DNA of 64,000 nucleotides from Neobacillus cucumis (GCF_016908975.1 NZ_JAFBEX010000013.1:62001-126000); one strand, 5' to 3'. Positions 1 to 8,693 are shown, numbered from the stretch's first letter. Numbers and translations: made by a program. Notes: generated by a model from the letters alone, not told the origin.

Positions 1-447
1 TATATGGGAAAAGAAGGGCATAGTGGAACGGTTGAACATATGACGATTGATCCTGATGGTCCAGCTTGTTACTGCGGGAAGAAAGGATGCATGGAAACGT
101 TTAGCTCTGTTAATGCGCTGCTAGATGAAGATGAAACATTAGAATTCTTTTTCCAAAAGGTACGTTCTAAAATCCCTTCTTATGTGAAGAGGTGGAATTC
201 CTTTTTAGATCATTTAGCCATTTCGATCAACAATATCCATCTTGTCTTGAATAGAGAATTTATTTTAGGAGGCTATCTATCTCCATACTTAACGGAGGAG
301 GATATCGAAACTCTTCATGAAAAAGTAAATGAAAAAACGGCATTTCCTAGCAATGCCCCATTTATATATATCAGCCATTCACCGGTAAAAGGAGTACCTT
401 TAGGCGCCGCTATACCATTTATTCAATCATTTTTGAATGAAATTTAA
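1..447 (+). CDS. ROK family protein, 3' part (cut by window edge)
   Basis: The reading frame is open from the first base, so this is the C-terminal 148 residues or so of a larger protein. It carries the ROK zinc signature: EHMTIDPDGPACYCG followed by KKGCME, with three cysteines in the CxCGxxGCxE arrangement that binds structural zinc. ROK proteins are sugar kinases (glucokinase, fructokinase) or sugar-responsive repressors. The N-terminal part that would separate these (ATP-binding motif or HTH) lies outside the window. The end sequence GVPLGAAIPF matches the usual end of ROK domains. A terminator follows at 562. Confidence 0.8.
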   Translation, partial: YMGKEGHSGTVEHMTIDPDGPACYCGKKGCMETFSSVNALLDEDETLEFFFQKVRSKIPSYVKRWNSFLDHLAISINNIHLVLNREFILGGYLSPYLTEEDIETLHEKVNEKTAFPSNAPFIYISHSPVKGVPLGAAIPFIQSFLNEI

Positions 448-561
448 TAACGAAGGATCGCTTTTCCTTATTCCAATATCACGGGGTATCTTGAACAAGA
501 CTTCAGTATACAATGGGGAGTTTTTATAGAATGTTGAGTGTGTCGCGCAACTCATTTTAAA

Positions 562-596
562 AGAAGGCAACTAACCCTTTGGGTGTTGCCTTTTAA
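562..596 (+). terminator. Rho-independent terminator after the ROK gene
   Basis: AAGGCAAC (564-571) pairs with GTTGCCTT (584-592), with an inner ACCC/GGGT stem, followed by TTTT. The same stem sequence recurs in the terminator at 30655. Confidence 0.75.
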
Positions 597-1007
597 CTTG
601 TTCACATAATTGTAGAAAAGCTGTTGAAAAGACTAAATTTATATGAATTCTAATATGATATTATTTTATCTGTTAGGAGGTAGCAAAATGGAAACATGAC
701 AATAAACATATTTTTAAAATTTTTGGTTTTTTTCCCTAGCATTTTCCCCATCAAAACAATTATGTTATGAAAACCTTAAAGAATAAATACAACTTTTAAA
801 TTATGCCATCGCTTTTGAACAAGCTCCTTATTGAATCTTCACATTTTTATGCTTTCACACCCACTTCTTCCATGTTATTTCAAAAAAATTGTTTAATAAA
901 AAAATAGAACTGAAAGGATAGATAAACCATGTAACTTATGATCAGTATAAGTTTCCTAAGTCTATTATTTTTTGGTAAGTAAATTTATATCTGGAGGAGA
1001 ATAATTA
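597..1007. other. AT-rich gap with one mini-ORF-like site
   Basis: No gene is visible in this AT-rich stretch. At 676-699 a strong ribosome binding site (TAGGAGGT) precedes ATG GAA ACA TGA, a three-codon ORF at 688. It may be the 5' stub of a lost gene. The last 20 bases hold the ribosome binding site of the next gene. Confidence 0.5.
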
Positions 1008-1337
1008 ATGGGCCACGATATATCAGGATACAATAAAGCAGGAAAAGAAATTGCTTATGCTCGTTTTAGCATGGGGAATTATAATGCGACGATACTGTAT
1101 CATTTACTTGGAGCAAATAATTACTATGCAGGAGTTAGTGGATCGGGCGACAGTTCTACCTTCTCGATACAACAAATTGAAAAGGCTTTGAATGGCTATA
1201 ATCAATTGTATAAAAATGGTGATTCGCTGTCAGAAAGTGATATCTTAACTTGGGATAAAAAACAAATCCTGAATTTTATACAAAATTGTTTATTAACAGC
1301 CAAAATAGAAGGGAGTGTAAGAGTGTATTTTGGCTAA
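1008..1337 (+). CDS. Hypothetical protein, 109 aa
   Basis: I do not recognise this protein. It starts at ATG behind a strong site, TGGAGGAG, 7 bases upstream. It has no signal peptide or membrane segment. The N-terminal half is rich in Gly, Tyr and Asn (MGNYNATILYHLLGANNYYAG) and the C-terminal half looks helical (IQQIEKALNGYNQLYKNGDS). It stands alone between non-coding stretches. The good ribosome binding site and ordinary codon use support a real gene. Confidence 0.6.
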   Translation: MGHDISGYNKAGKEIAYARFSMGNYNATILYHLLGANNYYAGVSGSGDSSTFSIQQIEKALNGYNQLYKNGDSLSESDILTWDKKQILNFIQNCLLTAKIEGSVRVYFG

Positions 1338-1522
1338 GGTTTTAAGACTGTTTGATAAATTCCTCAATTCCTCTGCGTATCCATATATAACTCTCTAGTA
1401 GCAATTGCCTTCATACGTAACCATTTGCATTCCATTTCCAGACAATCTTATGAATTTCCCCGAAGGAGCCTATACTAGTCGATAGAAGAATAAAACTAAG
1501 ACCATTATGTTAATAATGAAAA

Positions 1523-1552
1523 TTGACTAGACACTGATAGGTGTCGGATAAT
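1523..1552 (+). promoter_or_regulatory. SigA-like promoter with a palindrome in the spacer
   Basis: TTGACT (1523-1528), an 18-base spacer, then GATAAT (1547-1552). The spacer contains the inverted repeat GACAC-TGATAG-GTGTC (1530-1545), placed where a repressor would block RNA polymerase. It should drive the gene starting at 1599. Confidence 0.55.
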
Positions 1553-1598
1553 TATCATTAGATTTTCAATAGAAATAAAGAGATTGAGAGGGATGGAA

Positions 1599-2066
1599 AT
1601 GTCTTATATCGTTGATTTTAAAAATGTGTCCACGGTTGGTTTAGAGTCTTCACCTGTAGTAGAAACGCTTGCTGGTTTACGTGCGAATGAAGCCCGCTAC
1701 TTTATGAACAAATACAAGCATGAATTTACAGTTGTACCGGTTAGCGAAAGCCAGGAAACACTTGTTTATGTGAACCGAATTTTGAAAGAAGAACGTGATA
1801 TTGAGTTTGCAGCCAAACCATTAGAAACGTCACGTTTTCAGGTGGAAAATATCAAAATGGCTTACGTCTTTTATGAGGATGGTCTTGAGGTCAACGTCAT
1901 GTATACGGTTGATGGCCCTAAGCCGAAGCGAGCTGTTGGTTTTAAGCTTTCTGAAGGGATGGAGGTACCAAAGGAGTTAGAAGGCAAGTTTAAGTTTGCT
2001 AGGCAGAAGTCAAAACTAGCTGGAACCATTCGGGGCTCGTTTTTTGTCATTAAAGGAGAGTATTAA
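1599..2066 (+). CDS. Hypothetical protein, 155 aa
   Basis: I do not recognise the family. I chose ATG at 1599 (MSYIVDFKNV) over an upstream TTG at 1584 because AGAGGG at 1587-1592 gives a 6-base spacing. The protein is soluble, with alternating strand-like segments (MAYVFYEDGLEVNVMYTVDG) and a basic C-terminus (KFKFARQKSKLAGTIRG). It is a single-gene unit: its own promoter with a palindrome lies upstream and a bidirectional terminator lies at 2091. Confidence 0.65.
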   Translation: MSYIVDFKNVSTVGLESSPVVETLAGLRANEARYFMNKYKHEFTVVPVSESQETLVYVNRILKEERDIEFAAKPLETSRFQVENIKMAYVFYEDGLEVNVMYTVDGPKPKRAVGFKLSEGMEVPKELEGKFKFARQKSKLAGTIRGSFFVIKGEY

Positions 2067-2090
2067 ACCATTGCTCCAGAACATATTAAA

Positions 2091-2117
2091 AAGGCTTAGA
2101 AATTTTCTAAGCCCTAC
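2091..2117. terminator. Bidirectional terminator between convergent genes
   Basis: GGCTTAGAA (2093-2101) pairs with TTCTAAGCC (2105-2113). A-rich and T-rich flanks let it serve the gene ending at 2066 and the regulator ending at 2123. Confidence 0.7.
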
Positions 2118-2122
2118 CTTTA

Positions 2123-2827
2123 TCAATTGGAAGATGCAAGAGGTGTAATCCGATACAACCGAAGTGGTCGCCCAACGGTTCCATATTGTTGTTCTTCTTT
2201 CACTTCTTGTTCTTCGACCATATAGGATAAATATGTTCTGGTTGTTGATAGACTAACGCCAGCTAGTTTTGCAATTTGATCGGCACTTAAAGAATCAGGT
2301 GAGTGAATCAAGCAATTCCTTATTTTTTCTAAAGTACGTAAATCAATCCCTTTTTGATTGAGTGGGGAGGACGAAGATTCAGAAACTCGCAGCTTTTTTA
2401 AATCATTCACTGTGCTTTGATCAAGCTGGGTGAAACTAGAAAGACGTGATTTAAAATTTAAATATTTAATCAAGGAGGTTTGTAGTTGGGTTAGGTCAAA
2501 AGGCTTGATCAAATAATCAATGATCCCAAATCGGAATCCATCTTCCACGATTTCAAGTTCCTTGGCAGCCGTTATTAAGATCACATCACAGCGTTTATTT
2601 TGTAACCGAATCGTTCGAAGAAGCTCAATACCAGAACCATCAGGTAGATAGACATCCAATAAAACTAAATCCGGCTCCAATTTTTCCACCATCTTTAATG
2701 CTTCATCATAGCTATAAGCAGACCCGACCAATTGATAACCTTTTTGCTTAGAAATAAATTTCCCATGTAGCTTTGCGATCATGAAATCATCATCAACCAC
2801 TAGAACTCGCAATTCTTGATGAGTCAT
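2123..2827 (-). CDS. Response regulator, CitT/DcuR family
   Basis: 234 aa. The receiver domain (residues 6-120) has the acidic cluster DDD at 12-14, phospho-acceptor Asp58 in LLDVYLP, and Lys108 in LIKPFD. The C-terminal part (about 170-225) is a DNA-binding domain with a helix-turn-helix (ADQIAKLAGVSLSTTRTYL), the order seen in CitT, DcuR and MalR regulators of carboxylate uptake. The gene overlaps the 3' end of its partner kinase by 35 bases. Because the operon is divergent from the ABC importer at 4667, that importer is its most likely target. This last point is inference. Confidence 0.9.
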   Translation of the reverse strand: MTHQELRVLVVDDDFMIAKLHGKFISKQKGYQLVGSAYSYDEALKMVEKLEPDLVLLDVYLPDGSGIELLRTIRLQNKRCDVILITAAKELEIVEDGFRFGIIDYLIKPFDLTQLQTSLIKYLNFKSRLSSFTQLDQSTVNDLKKLRVSESSSSPLNQKGIDLRTLEKIRNCLIHSPDSLSADQIAKLAGVSLSTTRTYLSYMVEEQEVKEEQQYGTVGRPLRLYRITPLASSN

Positions 2828-4418
2828 TTTTATCCCCCCTAACAGGTAATCTAACTTGTAATGTTGCTCCCTCCGATGAAGAATTCATTACCATCTTTCC
2901 GTTTAACCGTGAAACCAATCGTGTCACTAATGCTAGACCGAATCCACGACCTTCCCCTTTGGTGGTACCTCCATCGTCAAAAATATGATCACCTAGTTCT
3001 GGATCAACGCCTGGTCCATTGTCGCTGACTTGTAAAGAGAGCAGGTCAAGATTTTCCTTTATATGTACAGAAATTACCGCATCTCTATCATTCTTTGTTT
3101 TTGTTATCGCTTCCATTGAGTTTTCTATAGCATTGCCAAGGATTGTTAAGACTGTTTCTCGATGTGGACATATTTCCGATACACTTGAGTCATCAGTGAT
3201 AGCTAGCTGAATCCCCAGCTCTTTTGCCCGATGCATTTTCCCGATAAGCACCCCCACAATAGCAGGATCACGTACTTTTGCGAGAAAAAAGTTAAGAACA
3301 TTCTGCTGCTCGACATGGACTTCTTCAATGAGATCCTTCACCAGATCATATTCCTTCATTTGAATAAGGCCTGAAATGAGGTGTAGTTTATTCATAAATT
3401 CATGACGCTGGCTCCTTAGTGTATCCACGTATTGACCAATATCAACCAATCGCTGGTCCAGCTGATCTAAATGCAATTTATCACGAAAGCTGGCTACAGC
3501 TCCAATTACTTTTCCATCAATTTTGACAGGAATTCGGTTTACTACGACTAAGGAATTTCCAATAATCATGGGTTGGTCATAGTGAGAAGCACCCTCCTTA
3601 ATTACTTCAGTCAGCCGTGAATTCGGTAGAACCGATGTAATCGCTTTCCCTTTTAAATCTCCTGTTTCCTTCTCTAATAAGCTTTTAGCTTCTCGATTGA
3701 AGGTCATTATTTTACCGTTCGTGTCAATTGCTACAATTCCCTCGCGAATCGATTCTAAAATGGCCGCTTGCTGTTGGCTCAGAAAGGCAATCTCATGAGG
3801 CTCAAGATTAAGAATTTGTTTTTTTATATGGCCTGAAAGGATGAAGGCTCCGATAAGCCCTGCGATTAAGGCAATGATGCCTGTTCCGATTATTTTCAAA
3901 ATGAGAGAAGTAATCTTTTTCCATATATTCTGCATTAAAAAACCTACTGAAACAACCCCTATTTGATGATTCTGTTCGTCAAAAACAGGATATTTGCCTC
4001 GGATGGAAAGACCGAGAGTGCCAGTAGCACGTGTAATACTCCCATGCCCTAGCAAAACTTGTTTGTCATCATCTCCAACCATATGCTTGCCAATTAGAGA
4101 TGTGTCCGGATGGCTGTAACGAATTAAGTTCATATTGGATACCACAACAAATTGTGCACCCGATTTTTCTTGAATATCTTCAGCAATTGGTTGAATGATG
4201 GAAGAGGGATTAGGCTCTTTAAAGGCTTGAATCACTTCAGGAAGCCCCGCTACCGTTTTAGCAACAGTTAAAGCATTTTGTCCCGCTTCATCATACTCCC
4301 GGTGAACCATTATAAATGAAAGAGAGACGGTAACAAGTAACAGGACAAATAGGAGATTTAAAAGAATAAGACCGTTGATTTTGGTTCGTAACTTCACTTG
4401 TCTTTTTTTTTTCTTCAA
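2793..4418 (-). CDS. Sensor histidine kinase, CitS/DcuS family
   Basis: 541 aa. Order of parts: a short basic N-terminus; TM1 (about 15-37); an extracellular single-Cache sensor domain (about 40-165, with VVVSNMNLIRYSHPD and GVVSVG); TM2 (about 170-197); a PAS domain (about 215-315); a SpoOB-type dimerisation helix with the phosphorylated His339 in SQRHEFMNKLHL; and a HATPase with N-box (NAIENSMEA) and G-boxes (DNGPGV, GRGFGLAL). Family members sense citrate, malate or fumarate outside the cell. The start is TTG with AAGGATGTG upstream, so translation may be weak. It is co-transcribed with the response regulator at 2123. Confidence 0.9.
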   Translation of the reverse strand: MKKKKRQVKLRTKINGLILLNLLFVLLLVTVSLSFIMVHREYDEAGQNALTVAKTVAGLPEVIQAFKEPNPSSIIQPIAEDIQEKSGAQFVVVSNMNLIRYSHPDTSLIGKHMVGDDDKQVLLGHGSITRATGTLGLSIRGKYPVFDEQNHQIGVVSVGFLMQNIWKKITSLILKIIGTGIIALIAGLIGAFILSGHIKKQILNLEPHEIAFLSQQQAAILESIREGIVAIDTNGKIMTFNREAKSLLEKETGDLKGKAITSVLPNSRLTEVIKEGASHYDQPMIIGNSLVVVNRIPVKIDGKVIGAVASFRDKLHLDQLDQRLVDIGQYVDTLRSQRHEFMNKLHLISGLIQMKEYDLVKDLIEEVHVEQQNVLNFFLAKVRDPAIVGVLIGKMHRAKELGIQLAITDDSSVSEICPHRETVLTILGNAIENSMEAITKTKNDRDAVISVHIKENLDLLSLQVSDNGPGVDPELGDHIFDDGGTTKGEGRGFGLALVTRLVSRLNGKMVMNSSSEGATLQVRLPVRGDKNDSSRIASSSG

Positions 4419-4666
4419 GTTGCTTCACATCCTTGCCATTTAAAATAGTAGGCATTTAATTTTCTGAAAAATAGAAACTATACTTAATTTTAAAATAAAA
4501 ACTAAATAGCAGTCTATATTAAAATATCGTTTTTTTGCGTTGGGGAAATCGTTTAAATTGTGTTTATTGTTTTTATTAAAGTTATTGGGGAAATATTTTC
4601 TTAATGTTTGGAATTTTCTATAATCAATTTGCAAGCGCTATCAAAATATAGAAATGGGGGAATCAA
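4419..4666. promoter_or_regulatory. Divergent regulatory region with cre-like site
   Basis: This is the AT-rich region between the divergent kinase and ABC operons. A catabolite-responsive element, TGCAAGCGCTATCA (4630-4643), fits the CcpA consensus TGWAANCGNTNWCA except at position three. It lies 24 bases before the ABC start codon, where CcpA bound with HPr-Ser-P would block transcription. Binding sites for the response regulator are expected here but I could not identify them. Confidence 0.6.
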
Positions 4667-5527
4667 GTGAGTGTATTTGAGAAACAGGTGTATCGAGCTA
4701 TGACACCATTAACTCCAGCTATGATGGAATTAAAGGGAGTAACAAAAGAGTTTGTCAAGCCATCCGGAGAAGTTCATACCGTTCTAAGAAATATAAATTT
4801 GAAAATCCCAAAAGGGGAATTTGTTTCCATTGTAGGACCGACAGGTTGTGGAAAATCTACCACATTAAGCTTGATTGCGGGGTTTGAATCACCTTCGGCA
4901 GGTGAGGTCCTTATTTCTGGTGAAAAATTAGAAGGCATTAACCAAAGGGCTGCATGTGTCTTCCAAACGGAAAATGCCTTTCCGTGGAAAACTGTCATTG
5001 ACAATGTCTCTCTCGGGCTGCGATTACGTGGAATGAACAAGGCGGATGCCTATGAAGAGGCAAAGAAATGGATAGCCCGCGTCGGACTTAAAGGATTTGA
5101 GGGGCATTATCCTTCTCAGCTTTCAGGGGGAATGAGAAAGAGGGTTGCCTTAGCGCAATGCCTGATTGTCCAACCAGAGATTCTTCTTATGGACGAGTCG
5201 TTTTCGGCCCTTGATGTACACACAAGACATTTAATGGAAGATGAACTACTGAGGATTTGGGAAGAAACGTCCGCTTCCGTCTTTTTTATTACTCATGATC
5301 TAGAAGAGGCTATTGCGTTAAGTGACCGTGTCATTGTTCTTACAGCGGGTCCGGGTGCAACAGTCAAAGGAGATTACAGGATTGATTTGCCAAGACCACG
5401 AAATGTAGCAGAAATAAGCTTTGACCCTGCGTTTATGAGAATCCATAAGCAAATTTGGGAAGATCTGAAAGATGAGGTGATGATCAGTTATGAAAGCGCA
5501 AACAAACTCCATTCCCAATCAAGTTAA
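4667..5527 (+). CDS. ABC transporter ATP-binding protein, NitT/TauT (SsuB/TauB) family
   Basis: 286 aa. Walker A GPTGCGKST, Q-loop CVFQTENAFPW, signature LSGGMRKRVAL, Walker B ILLMDESFSALD and the switch histidine in FFITHD are all present, so the ATPase should be active. The signature reads SGGMRKR rather than SGGQRQR, a variant also found in nitrate/sulfonate-type ATPases. The start is GTG behind GGGGG. It forms an importer with the overlapping permease and the lipoprotein at 6369. The substrate may be a small organic acid, sulfonate or amine; it cannot be read from this subunit. Confidence 0.9.
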   Translation: MSVFEKQVYRAMTPLTPAMMELKGVTKEFVKPSGEVHTVLRNINLKIPKGEFVSIVGPTGCGKSTTLSLIAGFESPSAGEVLISGEKLEGINQRAACVFQTENAFPWKTVIDNVSLGLRLRGMNKADAYEEAKKWIARVGLKGFEGHYPSQLSGGMRKRVALAQCLIVQPEILLMDESFSALDVHTRHLMEDELLRIWEETSASVFFITHDLEEAIALSDRVIVLTAGPGATVKGDYRIDLPRPRNVAEISFDPAFMRIHKQIWEDLKDEVMISYESANKLHSQSS

Positions 5528-6347
5528 TGTTGAGGTTGTCTCACGAAAAGCAGAGATAAGAAAGAAGGCCATAAAGCTTCGAATTCGCAATCTAAGTTTG
5601 CAATGGTCAGTATTTATTATTCTCATGGGAACCTGGCAAATTTTATCTAGCAATAAAATCATTGATCCATTCTTTTTTTCCAGTCCATTCGATATTGTGA
5701 AGCATATTTGGACATGGGCTGTTGATGGAACAACTGCTGGTCCGCTTTATGTTCAGTTTTTGGCTACCTTTGAAGAGACCATTCTTTCTTTTATATTGGG
5801 GGGAATCGCAGGTATTATTTTCGGCTATGCCTTAGGGGTAAACGAACTGCTGTCCGTTATTTTAGGACCTTATATTAAGATGATCAATGCCATTCCACGT
5901 GTCGTACTCGTGCCGATTTTTATTTTATGGTTTGGACTTGGGATGTCATCAAAGGTCGCTTCAGGACTTGTCCTAACATTTTTCATCGTGTTCTTTAATG
6001 CTTTTCAAGGGGTCAGGGAAGTGGACCGGAATCTTGTAAACAATGCCCGGTTGTTAGGTGCAAGTAAGCGTCAGTTAGCAAAGCATGTCATTATTCCATC
6101 CGCTCTTACCTGGATTCTATCAAGCTTACATTCTAGCTTTGGTTTTGCTCTAATTGGGGCTGTTGTAGGGGAATTCATCGGCGCGACAGAGGGGTTAGGA
6201 TACTTAATTGCACAAGCTCAGGGTGCGTTCGATACGACAGGGGTTTTTGCAGGGATGGTCATTTTATCTATAACCGCCCTCATAGCTGATTGGGGTGTAT
6301 CGAAATTAGAAAAACGGTTTATCGCTTGGCGGAACATCCGTCAATAA
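5490..6347 (+). CDS. ABC transporter permease, NitT/TauT (SsuC/TauC) family
   Basis: 285 aa and about six membrane segments, starting at about residues 38-55. The BPD_transp_1 coupling motif is present around NARLLGASKRQLAKHVIIPSAL (EAA loop). The start ATG lies inside the ATPase gene (38-base overlap), which indicates translational coupling. The basic N-terminus (RKAEIRKKAIKLRIR) is cytoplasmic. Together with 4667 and 6369 it makes a complete single-substrate importer. Confidence 0.9.
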   Translation: MKAQTNSIPNQVNVEVVSRKAEIRKKAIKLRIRNLSLQWSVFIILMGTWQILSSNKIIDPFFFSSPFDIVKHIWTWAVDGTTAGPLYVQFLATFEETILSFILGGIAGIIFGYALGVNELLSVILGPYIKMINAIPRVVLVPIFILWFGLGMSSKVASGLVLTFFIVFFNAFQGVREVDRNLVNNARLLGASKRQLAKHVIIPSALTWILSSLHSSFGFALIGAVVGEFIGATEGLGYLIAQAQGAFDTTGVFAGMVILSITALIADWGVSKLEKRFIAWRNIRQ

Positions 6348-6368
6348 AAAAAATAAGGGGGATTTTGA

Positions 6369-7427
6369 ATGAATAAGACGATGAAAAGATTAAGTGTAGG
6401 AGTTTCAGGTATGGCAGTAGCAGCTATGCTGTTAACAGGCTGTTCCTCGAACACGTCTACATCTGCGCCAAGCAAGGACAAGGCTAAAAGCAGTGTGTCT
6501 ACAACAACTCCTAAGGTATCGATTATGGTTGGAGGGTTGGAAAAAATTATTTATCTGCCTTTTATGCTGGCTGAAAAGCTCGATCTTTACAAGGAGGAAG
6601 GACTCAACGTCACTCTTATTTCGGAAAGTGCAGGACAAAATGCGGAAACTGCACTTTTAGCAGGTCAGGTTGATGGCGCAGGTGGATTCTACGATCATAC
6701 TCTGGATTTACAATCAAAAGGTAAAAAGGTTGAAGCGGTTGTTACCATGGCTGATGTTCCAGGGGAACAACTGATGGTTGCGACTAGATTAAAAGACAAA
6801 ATAAAAACACTGGCGGATTTAAAAGGACTGACCATTGGGGTAACAGGACTTGGCTCCTCTACCAATATGCTTGCCAGCTATAATGTAGTAAAAGGTGGAA
6901 ATAAAGAGAGCGATTATAAGCCACTCCCTGTAGGAGCCGGTCAAACGTTAATTGCTGCGATGCAAAATAAACGTATTGATGCCGCTGTAACGAGTGAACC
7001 GACTGCTACGCTTCTTAAAAATAAAAATTTGGCATACACGTTTGTTGACATGAACTCTAAAGAAGGAACGAAGGAAGCTTTGGGCGGAGGATATGCTGCT
7101 ACAAGCCTATATATGAACAACGATTATGTAAAGGCACATCCTGATGTGGTTCAAAAATTAGCTAATGCTTATGTAAAAACATTGAAATGGATGAGCTCTC
7201 ATACACCAGAAGAAATTGCTGATAAAATGCCTGAGGAATATTATGCAGGTGACAAAGCCGTATATGTACAAGCTCTAAAGGGGCAACTTCCAATGTTTAC
7301 AACAGACGGAAAAATGCCGGATGGCACTCCTGAAAATGTGAAAAAAATACTTTCTGCGTTTAAACCAGTTCAAAATGTCGATCTTAGCCAAACTTACACA
7401 AACGAATTCGTTGATAAAGCAAAATAA
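6369..7427 (+). CDS. ABC transporter substrate-binding lipoprotein, NMT1/SsuA-like
   Basis: 352 aa. It has a lipoprotein signal peptide with lipobox LLTGC (Cys25), followed by a Ser/Thr/Lys linker. The mature part has the two-lobed NMT1/THI5-like fold: opening MVGGLEKIIYLPFMLAEKLDLYKEEGLNVTL, then KTLADLKGLTIGVTGLGSSTN for the binding lobe. Relatives bind nitrate, taurine, alkanesulfonates or pyrimidine precursors. The partner system is a carboxylate-type sensor kinase, so an organic acid is possible. It is the last gene of the operon, with a strong terminator at 7434. Confidence 0.88.
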   Translation: MNKTMKRLSVGVSGMAVAAMLLTGCSSNTSTSAPSKDKAKSSVSTTTPKVSIMVGGLEKIIYLPFMLAEKLDLYKEEGLNVTLISESAGQNAETALLAGQVDGAGGFYDHTLDLQSKGKKVEAVVTMADVPGEQLMVATRLKDKIKTLADLKGLTIGVTGLGSSTNMLASYNVVKGGNKESDYKPLPVGAGQTLIAAMQNKRIDAAVTSEPTATLLKNKNLAYTFVDMNSKEGTKEALGGGYAATSLYMNNDYVKAHPDVVQKLANAYVKTLKWMSSHTPEEIADKMPEEYYAGDKAVYVQALKGQLPMFTTDGKMPDGTPENVKKILSAFKPVQNVDLSQTYTNEFVDKAK

Positions 7428-7433
7428 AAAACG

Positions 7434-7466
7434 ACCGGGACACTCTATTTGGTGTCCCGGTTTTCT
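7434..7466 (+). terminator. Terminator of the NitT/TauT-type operon
   Basis: ACCGGGACAC (7434-7443) pairs with GTGTCCCGGT (7452-7461), followed by TTTTC. Confidence 0.9.
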
Positions 7467-7612
7467 TACTATAGTAAGAAAGTATAAATAATTTAACAAA
7501 GCCGATAATATAGTGTTTTCTCAAAGTAAAACAATATTTTAACAAATACGATTCCTTATTTCTGATTGAACTATCTATTATCATAATCAAAGAAATAAAA
7601 GGGGCAAAAAAT

Positions 7613-7809
7613 ATGAAAAAATATATGAAAGTACTGATTCCAGTTTTACTACTGGGTGCTTTGGCGGCTAGCTGGGAAACTTAGCGGCGTGTAAACAAGC
7701 GGGAAAGTTCATTGCTAGCAAACTTAAAAAAGGGGATAAAGTAGCGATTATTCATGGAGCTTTAGGAGATTCCACCCACGACGACCGTACAAATAGAGCT
7801 TATTTATAA
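7613..7809 (+). pseudogene. Remnant of a ribose-type sugar-binding protein gene
   Basis: A ribosome binding site (AAAAGGGG) and ATG at 7613 open with a signal peptide, MKKYMKVLIPVLLLGALAAS, which stops at 7684 (TAG). One frame over, from 7684, the sequence continues as QAGKFIASKLKKGDKVAIIH and then GALGDSTHDDRTNRAYL to a stop at 7809. This matches the middle of RbsB-like periplasmic-binding proteins (pattern GKVAI..G..G....DRTNGF). Most of the gene is deleted and the rest is out of frame. The ROK gene at the window start may be a relic of the same sugar locus, but that is inference. Confidence 0.65.
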
Positions 7810-8087
7810 GAGTGCACTTTTCCTTCTTTTTAGTCTATAAAGGTGACAAAAATCATTTACAAGGGTTAATAAATTTACATTGACCTTTATAAATTTTTAG
7901 TTGTTTCAAAAGGTACACCTTTCGGGATGGTTACATGCTCCCTATAAAATCAACGTTCATGTAGTCTTAAAAGGTTATAAAAACATTTTTGGGATATCCT
8001 GAAATTATGATTTATCTTTTGGGATAGATTGATATATTGTTAAGACAACTAATAATAAATATTTCATAGAAAGGGAGATTTGGTCAT

Positions 8088-8693
8088 ATGAACTATTCGG
8101 TTATATCCGTGTATCATCAAAAGAACAAAACGAGGCGAGGCAAATGGAGACCATGAGGAAGGAATTGAAGAACGGGATATATTCACTGATAGGCCAGTGG
8201 TAAAAACTTTGAACGTCCTCAGTATCAATTATTAAAACAAATGGTGCGTGAAGGGGATACGGTTGTATTTGATTCCATTACTCGGATGGGACGGAATATG
8301 GATCACACAATGAAGGAATATAAATGGTTTGTAAAAAATGGAGTGCAGCTGCGTTTCATAAAGGAGCCTATGATTAACACCAGCAATGAACATGACGATG
8401 TTATGAAGCGAGCAATACAAACAATCATTTTGACTCTTCTTACTGCATTCGCCGAAAAAGAACGTGAGGAAATCAAGACAAGGCAGGCTGAGGGGATTGC
8501 GGTAGCAAAAGCTAAAGGGAAACATCTTGGCAGACCAAAAACTGAAATTACTCAAGAGTTTGAACAAGCATACAAACAATGGAAAGAAAATGAGATAACA
8601 GCAGTTGAGACTATGAAGAAGGTTAACGTGCCTAGGAGTACATTTTACCGGATAGTAAAGGAATACGAAGAAACACAGAGTCCTCAACATTGA
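8088..8693 (+). pseudogene. Serine recombinase (resolvase/invertase), frameshifted
   Basis: The N-terminal catalytic motif reads GYIRVSSKEQNEARQMETM but sits in a different frame from the ATG at 8088 (ribosome binding site AAGGGAG). The frame shifts again near 8190-8200 and continues as SGKNFERPQYQLLKQMVREG into the open frame 8241-8693. That frame carries the DSITRMGRN motif, the long helix (LLTAFAEKEREEIKTRQAEG) and a C-terminal Hin-type HTH (ITAVETMKKVNVPRSTFYRI). At least two frameshifts mean no full-length recombinase is made. A second recombinase relic lies at 22442. Confidence 0.8.

Noticed and set aside
1545..1560. Possible Fur box (GATAATTATCATT)
   Set aside because: Only one half fits the 7-1-7 pattern, and the bases are already explained as the -10 region.
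4440..4634. 64-aa frame on the minus strand between the kinase and ABC operons
   Set aside because: Composition follows the AT-rich non-coding DNA, no ribosome binding site, and it lies in the divergent promoter region.
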